Of a DNA stretch of 64,000 bases, positions 20,048-32,602 are shown piece after piece. The DNA lies in NCBI GenBank assembly GCA_027563935.2, contig CM050448.1, forward strand, positions 67,899,843 to 67,963,842, read 5' to 3'. The position numbers and the translations under genes are program-made. The stretch comes from Costus lasius (Eukaryota; Streptophyta; Magnoliopsida; Zingiberales; Costaceae). The stretch's first letter is position 1; every line of letters starts with the position of its first letter. Below the pieces are notes generated by a model. It saw nothing but the letters and a program-made list of their open reading frames with translations. It was not told the DNA's origin and did no database searches.

Positions 20048-23000
20048 ATGAACTTCAATGTGCGATCCCTACTGGAAAGGGAGAAGTTTGCTGGGCCGAA
20101 CTTCTCTGACTAGTTTGGACACCTTAAGATCGTTCTTAAGGCAGAGAGGAAACTGTATGTCCTCGAGACGGCGATACCGCCGCAGCCCGCTCCGAACGCC
20201 GCAAGGGCGGTTCGGGAAGCCTATGAAAAGCACGTCAATGATAGCATTGATGTCGCTTGCCTGATGCTAGCGTCTATGACGCCACCGCTGCAGCGTCAGC
20301 ATGAGGATATGTCGGCTATAGAGATTATAGCGAACCTCAAGATGCTGTATGCTGCACAGGCGAGGACAGAGCGCTACAATTTGACGAAGCTCTTCTTTCA
20401 GAGCAAACTGGCTGAAGGGAGCCCAGTGGGAGCTCACGTGCTCAAGATGATTGGGCACAAGGAAGCTCTGGAGAAACTGGGGCACACCATCAACCAGGAG
20501 CTTGCTGTGGATATTATTCTACAGTCTCTCCCGCCTTCATTCGACGCGTTCATTATTAACTTTAATATGAACAAAATCGATTGTACTCCGGCAGAGCTGC
20601 TGAATATGCTCCTCACCACTGAGGAGACTCTGAAGGGTAAGCCTTCAACCTCTGTCTTGATGGTTCCTTCTAGGAACAAGAAGAAGGGGAAGAAGGGCAA
20701 GGCCCCTGTCAAGAGCTACAGCAAGGCTCTGAAGCAAAAGGTTAAGCGGTCCAAGGAATACAGGTGTTTCCACTGTGGCCAGCTGGGTCACTGGAAAAAG
20801 GACTGTAAAGCGCTCCAAGGAGATAAGAGGGGAAGCTTCGCTTCTGGCTCAGGTATATTCGTGACTGAGGTCATGTTCTCTTCTTCTATATCATGGGTGT
20901 TGGACACTGCATGTGGAGTTCACATTTGTTCAAATGTACAGGAACTCAAGAGAAGAAGACAGGTGGGACAGCATGAGGTGGACCTACGCGTTGGAAACGG
21001 GGCACGGGTTGCTGCTGTTGCTGTAGGAGACTATTTCATTTCTTTACCATCTGGACTTGTATTGGAACTAAACAATTGTTATTTTGTTCCCAGTATTACT
21101 AAAAATATTATCTCCATTCCTGCTCTTGTCAGGAAGGGATTTTCCTTTGAATGCAATATTTCAAAGTGTATTTTGTCTTTTGATAATATTGTTTATGCAA
21201 CTGGTTCAATTAACAATAGGTTATACATGTTGGACATGGAATGTTCTATACAGCAAATTGATATTAAGAAAGCCAAGTATGCTGATGACAGCACCTTGCT
21301 ATGGCATAGTCGTTTAGGCCATATTAACGAGAAACGCATTAAGCGGTTGCATGATCATGGACTGCTGGGATCATTCTCCTACAAGGAGATTGATACATGC
21401 AAGGCTTGTTTAATGGGTAAAATGACGAAGTCACCTTTTCTTCACAAAGGTCAAAGGGCTTCAGGTTTACTTGACCTTATACACAGTGATGTGTGTGGGC
21501 CATTTAGTAAACATGCCAGAGGTGGCTATCAGTACTTCATTACCTTTACTGATGATTTCAGTAGGTATGGGTATGTCTTTTTAATGAGACATAAAAGTGA
21601 ATCTTTTGACAAGTTCAAAGAGTTCAAAAATGAAGTACAGAATCAGCTAGGCCGAAATATCAAGGCACTTCGCTCAGATCGAGGTGGTGAATACCTAAGT
21701 CATGCGTTTACTGACTATCTGAAGGAGTGTGGGATCATCTCACAGCTCACTCCGCCAGGAACACCGCAATGGAATGGTGTGTCCGAGAGGAGAAATAGAA
21801 CGTTACTTGATATGGTTCGTTCTATGATGAGTCAGGCTACTCTTCCATACTCCTTTTGGGGTTTTGCGCTGGAAACAGCTGCAAAGGTACTAAACCGAGT
21901 GCCATCCAAGGCAGTTTCAAAGACGCCATATGAGTTATGGTATGGGAAACAGCCAAGCTTGACATTTATCAGGATCTGGGGCTGCGAGGCTTATGTCAAA
22001 AAGCTCGCCTCTGGGAAACTAGAGAGCAGATCTGACAAATGTATCTTTGTCGGTTACCCTAAGGAAACTAAGGGTTATTATTTCTACGATCCCAAAGAGA
22101 ACAAGGTTTTTGTTGCTCGGACGGCCATATTTCTTGAGAAGGAATTTCTTCTGCAAGAGGCCAGTGGGAGAGAAATAAAGCTGGATGAGAATCCAGAGGA
22201 AGGACAAAGTAGTCAAGCACAGTTGGATGAGCCTGAGCCGGTAGAACAGGTTATTGAACAACCTGAGGCTCAGATATCATGGGAACCGCGAAGATCGGGA
22301 AGGATCCGTCGACAACCTGAGCATTATGACGGAGTCTACATCATTGATAATGATGAACCCCTCACTTATGCGGATGCGGTCAGTGGACCGGAGTCAGCGA
22401 GATGGCTTGAAGCTATGCGCGCCGAGATGGACTCCATGTCAGATAACCAAGTTTGGGATTTGGTTGATCCGCCTCCGGGAGTTATCCCTATAGGCTGTAA
22501 ATGGATCTTCAAGAAGAAGATTGACATGGATGGTAACGTAGTTACCTATAAAGGCAGGCTAGTTGCGAAAGGTTTCAAACAAATCTACGGGATAGATTAT
22601 GATGAAACTTTCTCACCTGTAGCCATGTTTAAGTCTATTCGGATTCTTTTCGCGATAGCTGCATACTATGATTATGAGATCTGGCAGATGGATGTGAAAA
22701 CAGCTTTCCTGAATGGAAATCTGGATGAGGATGTGTACATGACACAACCAGAAGGTTTCACTAATCCAGCAGATCGTCATAAGATATGCAAGTTAAAGAA
22801 GTCCATTTATGGACTTAAGCAAGCATCAAGAAGCTGGAATATTCGTTTTGATGAATCAGTTACTGAATTTGGTTTCATCAAGAACGAGGATGACCCGTGT
22901 GTATATAAGAGGTTTAGTGGGAGCGTGATTACTTTTCTAGTCCTCTACGTCGATGACATCTTGATCATTGGAAATGACATTCCTGAAATGCATGCTGTGA

Positions 23001-23929
23001 AGGCATGGCTGAGGAAATGTTTCCAGATGAAAGATTTAGGAGAAGCAGCCTATGTGTTAGGTGTGAAGATCTACAGGGATAGATCTAAGAGGCTTCTCGG
23101 GCTGTGCCAGAGTACTTACATCGATAAGGTCCTGGAGAGATTTCATTTAGAGAATTCTAAACGAGGATATCTTCCAGTCAGACATGGTCTGAATCTTTCA
23201 AAGAGTCAGTGTCCACAAACACAGACTGAGAAAGATGAAATGGACAATACGCCTTATGATTCGGCTATTGGATCCATTATGTATGCGATGTTGTGTACTC
23301 GCCCAGACGTCGCTTACGGGTTAAGCGTAACCAGTCGTTTCCAAAGTAATCCAGGTATGGCGCACTGGATTGCAGTCAAGAACATTTTAAAATATCTGCG
23401 GAGGACCAAAGATATGTTCTTGATATATGGTGGTCAGGAAGAACTCAGTATTGAAGGATATACTGACGCTTCGTTCCAGTCGGACCAGGATGATTTCCGA
23501 TCGCAATCAGGCTATGTTTTTAGCTTGAATGGTGGAGCAGTGGTGTGGAAGAGTTTCAAACAGTCAACTGTTGCTGATTCCACAACAGAAGTCGAGTATG
23601 TTGCAGCCTCGGAAGCATCCAAGGAGGCAGTGTGGATTCGTAAGTTCGTGAGAGAACTTGGTGTCGTTCCTTCGAGTGTAGATCCTTTGGTTATCTTCTG
23701 TGATAACACTGGAGCAATCGCACAAGCAAAGGAACCACGGTCGCACCAGAAGTCCAAGCACATACAGAGACGGTTTCATTTGATCAGGGAGATCATAGAT
23801 CGTGGCGAGATCAAAGTCTGCAAGGTTCATACAGATGACAATCTGGCAGACCCGCTTACCAAGCCTCTGGCGCAGCAGAAGCATGAGAAGCACTGTAATA
23901 ATATGGGTTTGAGATTTCTCAACCATTAG
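20048..23929 (+). pseudogene. Copia C gag-pol with a single nonsense codon
   Basis: 1293 codons plus stop, colinear with the intact gene of E. The only visible damage is at codon 22, where TGG (Trp) is TAG (20111-20113). The next in-frame Met is at 20264. All downstream domains are present: Gag with zinc knuckle CFHCGQLGHWKKDC, protease LDTACG, integrase zinc finger and DDE core, RT with YVDD, and RNase H. The nonsense change is G to A, that is C to T in a CAG context on the other strand, consistent with deamination of a methylated CHG cytosine. RNase H has Val for Ala in TTEAEY. Confidence 0.95.
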
Positions 23930-23949
23930 ATTAAGTGCAAGTGGGAGAT
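23930..23949 (+). other. Copia C polypurine tract region
   Basis: ATTAAGTGCAAGTGGGAGAT between the pol stop and the 3' LTR; the purine-rich AAGTGGGAGA is the plus-strand primer candidate. Confidence 0.82.
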
Positions 23950-25637
23950 TGTTGGGGTATGCCCTTAAGGCTAATGTTTGAGGCCTATGGGAATGTGTCT
24001 GTATCATGTAATAAACTGTTATGTTTATAAAGGCATGGTTATTATTCAGTTGTCTACATTGTCTGCTGCAATATATGTTCTTCTGAATAATGTCTCAAAG
24101 CTGTTCAGCTGGGCTGACATGCTATATGTCCTTAGTCGAGATATCTTGGTGAACATGAGACAGCCTTGATATGATTGAGACTAATATGTGTTCTAATCTT
24201 ATAGGATGCTTCGAGCATGGAATAAGATGTAGACTCATGGGTACATTGGATGTACTGGACAGACCCTACTAGGTTATTCAATTGTTTGTCACAATGTGAA
24301 TAATCCTTGAGTGCAACAAGTGGCACATTTCCTTTGACTTGAGATCACTTGTGTTTTCTAAATGATGATTGTCATTGTTTTGAGGTAGTTCAATATCATT
24401 TGAAACATAATGATTATAGACTATCTTGGATGGTGATCTTGAGTCAGGTTAGGGCACTAGTGATAGACATAGGATTGCCGTCTCCTTGTTTAAGGAGTGT
24501 GATGTTCTAAAGGGGCCCCCTGGATGAGATGATTGAGAAAAGAGTATGGCCATACCCAGGTGACAGTGTTCATCTGTTCTAATCATGCTCGTCATATTGG
24601 AGTTACAAGCTTGACACGCTTGTCCAATAAGAACATCCAGTGGCAAAGGACATATGTATGCCTAGTGAAGTTGATTCACACTTGTGCTGTTTTTGGGTGT
24701 AGTCTTGGAAGACTCTTTTCTTTCTATCGGGAGACAGTGATGTGTTGCTAGATACCCCTCACTGATCGTGATGACGTGAGTTATCGTTACCGACATTTAA
24801 AGGAAACCCTTAGGGTCGCACAATTTGATGATATGGCTTACTTAAGTCAGATCGTGTGGACTGAATTGTTTGGGTTCAGTTTAAAGGGATTTAATCTCTG
24901 ATTGTAAGTGAGATCTGGTCTGATCATGTTTGATTGATTAGGGCTTGAGATCGGTAAGCTTCGATCGAGAGAATGGATGCTAGATCGGTCAGATCAGGAG
25001 CATTAAGAGATCAACGGTCAGATCAAAAGCCTTATGGTTTAATTATGATTTGGGCTAGTTGCTTGGCTTGATTGGTTCTTAAATTGAACCAAAATGAACC
25101 GGCTCACTAAATGAGCGCATGGTTCAAGGGGAGAGGAGTTGACGACATGTTCACTTGGTGTGAACGTTGGGGCGATGAGTGGTTACTATTTTTAGTAACC
25201 ATGATCTCCACTTGGAGAGTGCTCTCGTCCAAATAGAGTATGCTCTATTTTCGCCTCTACGTTTTTTCCCTCTCGCCCATATTCCTCTCGACACCTTGTG
25301 TGAGTGCGGCGACGCTTGAAGGATAGAGGAGGATTCGGCCAAGAGAGATCGAGATCTCATCATTCCCTTTCACTCGACAAGGACCTCTTGGAACCTTGCT
25401 AGCACAAGGAGCACCAAGGGAGATAGCGTCATCATCCTGTGTGTGACGACAAGGAGAAGATCTCATTTGATCTTTGCTTCCAAGGCGCCATCTTGAAATG
25501 GCCATGGTATGAATTCTGTTTTCATATTTTAAAGTTGATCATAATACATGCTATGCGATCTTAGAAACCCTCTTCCGCTGTTTTAAATCCCTTAGTTGCG
25601 CCTATTAGGGTTTCCTTCCCTCTTTAGGGGACTTTCA
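23950..25637 (+). repeat. Copia C 3' LTR
   Basis: 1688 bp. It differs from the 5' LTR at a single visible position (G at 23997). It is followed by the TSD ATGTC and the resumption of copia B coding sequence on the minus strand. Confidence 0.96.
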
Positions 25638-25642
25638 ATGTC

Positions 25643-27185
25643 TCATTAAATAGACATACCCATACCTACTGAAATCATCAGTAAAGGTAATGAAGTACAG
25701 ATAGCCACCTCTGGCATGTTTACTAAATGGCCCACACACATCACTGTGTATAAGGTCAAGTAAACCTGAAGCCCTTTGACCTTTGTTAGGAAAAGGTGAC
25801 TTCGTCATCTTACCCATTAAACAAGCTTTGCATGTATCAATCTCCTTATAGGAGAATGATCCCAGCAGTCCATGATCATGCAACCGCTTAATGCGCTTCT
25901 CGTTAATATGGCCTAAACGACTATGCCATAGCAAGGTGCTGTCATCAGCATATTTGGCTTTCTTATTATCAATGTTTTGTATAGAATATTCCATGTCCAA
26001 CATGAATAACCCATTGTTAATTGAACCAGTTGCATACACAATATTATCATAAGTTAAAACACACTTTGAAGTCTTGCATTCAAAGGAAAAACCCTTCCTG
26101 ACAAGAGCAGGAATGGAGATAATATTCTTGGTAATACTGGGTACAAAATAACAATTGTTTAATTCCAATACAATGCCAGATGGTAAAGAAATGAAATAGT
26201 CTCCTACAGCAACAGCAGCAACCCGTGCCCCGTTTCCAACGCGTAGGTCAACCTCATGCTATCCCACCTGTCTTCTTCTCTTGAGTTCCTGTACATTTGA
26301 ACAAATGTGAACTCCACATGCAGTGTCCAACACCCATGAAATAGAAGAAGAAGATAACATGACCTCAGTCACATATATACCTGAGCCAGAAGCGATGCTT
26401 CCCCTCTTATCTCCTTGGAGCGCTTTACAGTCCTTTTTCCAGTGACCCAGCTGGCCACAGTGGAAACACCTGTTGTCCTTCGACCGCTTCACCTTCTGTT
26501 TCAGAGCCTTGCTGTAATTCTTGACAGGGGCCTTGCCCTTCTTCCCCTTCTTCTTGTTCCTGGAAGGAACCATCAAGACAGAGGTTGAAGGCTTTCCCTT
26601 CAGAGTTTCCTCAGTAGTCAAGAGCATATTCAGCAGCTCTGCCGGAGTACAATCGATCTTGTTCATATTAAAATTAATGATGAACGCATCGAAAGAGGGC
26701 GGGAGAGACTGCAGAATAATATCCACAGCAAGCTCCTGGTTGATGGTATGCCCCAGTTTCTCCAGAGCCTCCTTGTGCCCAATCATCTTGAGCACGTGAG
26801 CTCCCACTGGGCTCCCTTCAGCCAGTTTGCTCTGAAAGAAGAGCTTCGTCAGATTATAGCGTTCTGTCCTCGCCTGTGCAGCATACAGCATCTTGAGGTT
26901 CGCTATAATCTCTATAGCCGACATATCCTCATGCTGACGCTGCAGCGGTGGCGTCATAGACGCTAGCATCAGGCAAGCGACATCAATGCTATCATTGACG
27001 TGCTTTTCATAGGCCTCGCGAACCGCCCTTGCGGCGTTCGCAGCGGGTTGAGGCGGCACTGCCATCTCGAGGACATACAGTTTCCTCTCTGCCTTAAGAA
27101 CGATCTTAAGGTGTCCGAACCAGTCAGAGAAGTTTGGCCCAGCAAACTTCTCCCTTTCCAGTAGGGATCGCACATTGAAGCTCAT
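25643..27185 (-). pseudogene. Copia B gag, protease and first part of integrase
   Basis: Minus-strand frame starting at ATG 27185-27183 (MSFNVRSLLEREKF). It covers Gag, zinc knuckle CFHCGQLGHWKKDC, protease LDTACGVHIC, pre-integrase zinc finger and the first integrase Asp (HSDVCGPF). It stops at …GYVYLMRH, where copia C interrupts it. One in-frame nonsense codon, CAG to TAG, lies at 26259-26261 (QVG then stop, where other copies read QVGQHEV). The frame is otherwise continuous on both sides of it. The rest of the gene continues at 16509 and then at 5428. Confidence 0.94.
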
Positions 27186-28961
27186 GGTGTTCGTTGCTGC
27201 AGGTATCTACAACAATGCAAGAACAGCAAGGTTAGTATCAATGTTTAGAATCAATCCAGGACTTAAGAAAGATTCTTTTCTCACTATTTTGTCTGACTGA
27301 AAAATCCAGTAAACAGTCCGAAAGAGTAACACTCTTTTAGTGAGATGGGATCCAGATTTCATACTTGGTCTCCGCGTCCCGCTCAGGCGAGATAAGATGC
27401 ACAGAGATGACAAGCATTAATTTCTAGTAGGCTGTCCCAGCCAATCGCCAACCCGTGCGATTCCCCTTCATCTGGGCAATCCAGCAGACTGTGCCAACTG
27501 AGTTGGTACAACACAGTCTCTGATCCCACAGATGGCTGCCTCCATGTGCTACCATATGCGCCACATATGTAGCCTACATGGTCAAGCTGACCCGACCTAC
27601 TCCCTGGACCACCACATGCTATGCTGAGCAACGAGAAGCGATAAATCCCTTCTCTGTAACACGCAGGTGAAATCCAGCACCGTCTGAAGATAGATGGACG
27701 TGCCCACTGAGTGGGTACAACACGGCTCCAACGATAGTCAGAACGGTGAGGTTTCGCGTCAGAAGGCTTTCCGAGCTTGATATGTTAGCGTTGGATTTTA
27801 CCGGTCTTTTATCTTCTTCACTATCATTTAAGTCCTATGGTGATAGCAGAAGATAAACACATGCAATTCTAATTATATAAGCAATAAATAGAAAGCATGA
27901 TCTTATGTGGTAAAAGCCCATGAACCCTAGTAAGACCTTAATTTTACTTAAGTCTTCACTTGAGCTCTTTTGCATCTCATCTGGTCCAACCCAGGGCCCT
28001 AGCGCTAAGAGCACCTCAGGTGCGCCACCAGCTGAATGCCCCTCTTGGATGTGTGCCTTTATGCTCTTGTCTAATCAAAATACATTTTGATCTATCTAGA
28101 CAAGCTTTGACTCGCAGGTCAATTATACAATAGATTAACAAAAATGTGATTCGCAGATCACAATAATATTAACTTATAATTAACCAGGCACGCAGGCCCC
28201 AGCACAGCACACAATAGGGCAACCCACATAAGATTAAATAAACAAGCATCATGGCATCATTCAATCAATCATGTGATCCATAGACAAAATAAAAATTTTC
28301 AAATCCCATTGGAATCAATTTTACTTGTCTTATGTGCCCTACTACCTTACAATGGTCCATTGATAGGGATCCACTCATCAATCTAGTTAGATCCAAGCCC
28401 TTGCATGCACCAAGTCCTAACTGACTCGAGTTGACCTAATGGTCAACCATGCATGCCCCTAGGGCTGAACAACCAACATGAGTTCTGGCAAGCGGGTGTG
28501 ACCCCGGGCCTAACTCATTTGTGTTCACTGGTTGTCTCAACCAGACCTCGCTACACGCCATTGATGCAGTCAACCTATAGCCACCTCGTGCTTGCGCACA
28601 GGTGCTATCTGGTCGACCCATCTAGGCTGTCAGATGGTCTGATCAGACTAGCTTGATCTATACAAGATGATGCTTTCAACCCCATCAACCCATCTAAGGG
28701 TTTACAATAGGTGCAACTTAGATCTAGTTGGGCGCGCATGTCATTTAGGGTTTGAAAAACACAATTACAATAACATGAACCGCAACCAACATACATGCGC
28801 CAATCATCTAGCGCCAAGATAACTCTTATACATGCGCAAATCTAAACATACTATCAACTAGTATACTCGCATGAAGAGAAAAAACATAGATCTAAGCAAC
28901 AAACATACATGGATCACTCAAAGCAATCAAAAGAACATATAAGACCGGCTCTGATACCAAT
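27186..28961 (-). other. Copia B leader with primer-binding site
   Basis: Minus-strand leader. The primer-binding site is at 28948-28959 (plus strand reads GCTCTGATACCA). The dimer-like palindrome is at 28637-28648. The three conserved hairpins are at 27703-27715, 27494-27506 and 27377-27392. The acceptor-like TTGTTGTAG lies just before position 27206. With the LTR mini-exon ATGGCAATG (29157-29149) and its GT donor, the spliced product would be M-A-M-IPAATNT-M. The tRNA-like block of C and E is missing here. Confidence 0.72.
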
Positions 28962-30689
28962 TGTTGGGTCCCCTTCTAGGGGGAGCGCAAGCGGATAAAA
29001 CCCCTTTCAAGAGGGGGGCCGAAAACCCTAAGGATGGGTGGGGCATATTTCATTCAATCCATGAAGATGCTAGGGTTTCAACTAATCGCATGTTACATGT
29101 TCTCATGATCAACTTTGAACGATTGAATGGATAAGAGAGAATTCATACCATTGCCATGAGGATTGGACTCGGCTTGGAAGCTAGAGAACGATAGGGTTCT
29201 CCTCCAAAGTGTGCCACACACAAGAAGAAATTGGCCTACACCTTGTCGTCCTTGTGCTAGCAAGGCTTCAAGGTTCCTTTTCGTATGGAAGGGAAGGGAA
29301 AATCTTGCTTGGCGAGACTCCTTTCTCTTGTTTTCGTCAAATACTATCTCCACCGAATTGGAGAAGCCTTCACAAGAGAATTCGACAAGTGAGTAACCTC
29401 CCACACTAATGTGGAGGCGTTACACACAATCCACTTGAAACCGAATTCCAAAGATGGAAAGTATTGAAGGCTTAAGCGTTCACCTAAGTGAACCAAGCCC
29501 TTAACTCACCTCCCATGAACCATGCGCTCATCCATGAGCCGGTTCAATGTCGGTTTGGTCCAAGACCAATTAACCCAAGCCATATGGTCTAGATCACAAT
29601 AAACCCTAAAGGTTCAAGATCCAACCGTTCATTTCTTGATGCTTCTGATCTCACCGATCTAGCATCATCTCTCTCGATCGAAGCTTACCGATCTCAAGCC
29701 CTAATCAATCAAACATGATCAGACCAGATCTCACTTACAATCAGAGATTAAATCCCTTTAAACTGAACCCAAACAATTCAGTCCACACGATCTGACTCAA
29801 GTAAGCCATATCATCAAATTGTGCGACCCTGAGGGTTTCCTTTAAATGTCGGTAACGATAACTCACGTTATCACGATCAGTGAGGGGTATCTAGCAACAC
29901 ATCACTGTCTCCCGATATAAAGGAAAGAGTCTTCCAAGACTACTCCCAAATCACAGCACAAGTGTGAATCTTCTTCACAAGGCATACATGTGTCCTTTGC
30001 CACTGGATGTTCTTATTGGACAAGCTTGTCAAGCTTGTAACTCCAATATGATGAGCATGATTAGATCAGATGAACATAGTCACCTGGGTATGGCCATACA
30101 CTATCTCAATCATCTCATCTAGGGGGGCCCTTTAGAACATCACACTCCTTAAACAAGGAGACGGCAATTCTATATCTATCACTAGTGTCCTAACCTGACT
30201 CATGATCATTATCCAAGATAGTCTATAATCATTATATTTCAAATGATATTGAAATACCTCAAAATAATGACATTCATCATTTAGAAACACAAGTGATCTC
30301 AAGTCAAAGGACATGTGCCACTTGGTGCTTACAAGGAATATTCACATTGTGACAACCAACTGAATATCCTAGTAGGGTCTGTCCAGTACATCCAATGTAC
30401 CCATGAGTCTACATCTTATTCCATGCTCGAAGCATCCTATAAGATTAGAACACATATTAGTCTCAATCATATCAAGGCTGTCTCAAGTTCACCAAGATAT
30501 CTCGACTAAGGACATATGCATGTCAGCCTAGCTGAACAGCTTTGAGACATTATTCAGTAGTACACTTATTACAGCAGACAAGGTAACAACCTGAATAATA
30601 ACCATGCCTTTATAAACTCAAGAGTTTATTACATGATACTTATACAATCCCAAGGCCTCAAACATTAGCCTTAAGGGCATACCCCAACA
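28962..30689 (-). repeat. Copia B 5' LTR
   Basis: 1728 bp on the minus strand. Its outer end at 30689 abuts the TSD TTGGT and then the remainder of copia A's LTR. It contains the candidate start mini-exon at 29157-29149 and the hairpin copy at 29446-29459. Confidence 0.95.
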
Positions 30690-30694
30690 TTGGT

Positions 30695-30855
30695 ATGGAT
30701 CTAAACTTCATCAAGTTGATCATATTATCTTGCTAAGATCCATGGAAAACCCTTGCTTCCGCTTGTAATTGTCATGCGCCACCCTTAAGGGTTTTTCGCC
30801 CCCCTCTTGAAAGGGGTTTCACATGCTTGCGCTCCCCCTTGAAGGGGACCCTTCA
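30695..30855 (+). repeat. Copia A 5' LTR, right part
   Basis: The last 161 bp of A's 5' LTR, displaced 29 kb from the left part by copia B. It begins ATGGATCTAAACTTCATCAAG and ends GGGGACCCTTCA. It matches 38063-38223 in the 3' LTR except for one C/G difference (GTTGATCATA/GTTGATGATA). Confidence 0.92.
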
Positions 30856-32602
30856 ATTGGTATCAGAGCATGCGGTTGCAGCATGTTAATATGATTGCTT
30901 GATATATATTTTTGTGATCCATGTTTGCGCATGTAAAAGTATGCTTAGATCTAAGTTGCATGCCGAAACTTAACATGAGAATATTTTGTTATTTTGGCGC
31001 ATGTAAGTTGGCGCTTGTCGTTGTAGTTTTTCTAAGAAAAACTAATCACTTGCGCGCCTCACTAGACCTAAGTGGCACCTACTATAAACCCTTAGATGGG
31101 TTGATCGGGTTGAAGTCACCTCTAGGTTAGATCCAATAGTCTGATCAGACCATCTGACAGCCTAGATGGATCGACCAGATGGCACCTGTGCGCAAGCACG
31201 AGGTGGCCATAGGTCGATTGCATCTTAGGCGTGTAGCGAGGTCTGGTTGAGACAACCAGTGAACACTCTTGAGTTAGGCCCGGGGTCACACCCGCTTGCC
31301 AGAACTCTTGAAAGCTGTTCAAGCCCTTAGCGCATGCATGGTTGACCATTAGGTCAACTCGGGTCAGTTAGGACTCGGTGCATGCAAGGGCAGGGGATCT
31401 AACTAGATGGATGAGTGGATCCCTATCAATGGACCATTGTAAGGTTGTAGGACACATAAGGAAGTTAAAATTGATGCCTATGGGGTTTTCAAAAATTTAA
31501 TTTCTTGATTGGATCACATGATGATTGAGACCATATGCTTGTTTATTTAATCTTATGTGGGTTGCCCTAATGTGTGCTGTGCTGGGGCCTGCGTGCCTGG
31601 TTAATTATAAGTTAATATTATTGTGATCTGCGAATCACATTTTTTATTAATCTATTGTATAATTGACCTGCGAGTCAAAGCTTGTCTAGATAGATCAAAA
31701 ATGTATTTTGATTAGACAAGAGCACAAAGGCACACATCCAAGAGGGGCATTCAGCTGGTGGCGCACCTGAGGTGCTCTTGGAGCTAGGGCCCTGGGTTGG
31801 ACCAGATGAGATGTCAAAGAGCTCAAGTGAAGACTTAAGTAAAATTAAGGTCTTACTTAGGGTTCATGGGCTTTTACCACATAAGATCCATGCTTTCTTT
31901 TTATTGCTTATATAATTAGAACTGCATGAGTTTATCTTCTGCTATCACCATAGGAATTGCATGATAGTGAAGAAGATAAAAGACCGTTAAAATCCAACGC
32001 TAACATATCAAGCTCGGAAAGCCTTCTGACGCGAAACCTCACCGTTCTGACTATCGTTGGAGCCGTGTTGTACCCACTCAGTGGGCACGTCCATCTATCT
32101 TCAGACGGTGCTGGATTTCACCTGCGTGTTACAGAGAAGGGATTTATCGCTTCTCGTTGCTCAGCATAGCACGTGGTGGTCCAGGGAGTAGGTCGGGTCA
32201 GCTTGACCATGTAGGCTACATATGTGGCGCATATGGTAGCACATGGAGGCAGCCATCTGCGGGGTCAGAGATTGTGTTGTACCAACTCAGTTGGCACAGT
32301 CTGCTGGATTGCCCAGATGAAGGGGAATCGCACGGGTTGGCGATTGGCTGGGACAGCCTACTAGAAATTAGTGCTTGTCTTCTCTGTGCATCTTATCTCG
32401 CCTGAGCGGGACGCGGAGACCAAGTATGAAATCTGGATCCCATCTCACTAAAAGAGTGTTACTCTTTCGGACTGTTTACTGGATTTTTCAGTCAGACAAA
32501 ATAGTGAGAAAAAGAATCTTTCTCAAGTCCTGGATTGATTCTTAACATTGATACTGACCTTGCTGTTCTTGCTTGTTGTAGATTCCTGCAGCAACGAACA
32601 CC
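30856..32602 (+). other. Copia A leader with primer-binding site
   Basis: The primer-binding site TGGTATCAGAGC is at 30858-30869. The palindrome GTCTGATCAGAC is at 31139-31150. The hairpins are at 32073-32085, 32282-32294 and 32396-32411, with the same stems as C. An acceptor-like TTGTTGTAG ends at 32581, 21 nt before the gag ATG. The tRNA-like insertion is absent. No gene is seen in this 1.7-kb stretch. Confidence 0.75.

Larger units (their letters stand above)
16510..25637 (+). mobile_element. Copia element C (Angela-like), youngest insertion
   Basis: Complete 9128-bp copia with perfect TSDs ATGTC (16505-16509 and 25638-25642), inserted into copia B integrase. The LTRs 16510-18197 and 23950-25637 are both 1688 bp. 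Line-by-line comparison showed a single difference (A at 16557, G at 23997), so this is probably the most recent insertion in the window. The gag-pol frame is complete except for one nonsense codon at 20111-20113, which would make the copy non-autonomous unless complemented. Confidence 0.96.
1643..30689 (-). mobile_element. Copia element B (Angela-like, minus strand), host of Gyp-1 and C
   Basis: Complete minus-strand copia inserted in the 5' LTR of A, with perfect TSDs TTGGT at 1638-1642 and 30690-30694. Both LTRs are 1728 bp (28962-30689 is 5', 1643-3370 is 3') and differ at four positions that I noticed. Removing the two nested insertions leaves about 9.1 kb, the same size as element C. 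Gyp-1 (TSD GGTTT) and C (TSD ATGTC) both landed in its integrase region. It also carries at least two nonsense codons, at 26259-26261 and 16352-16354. Confidence 0.94.
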
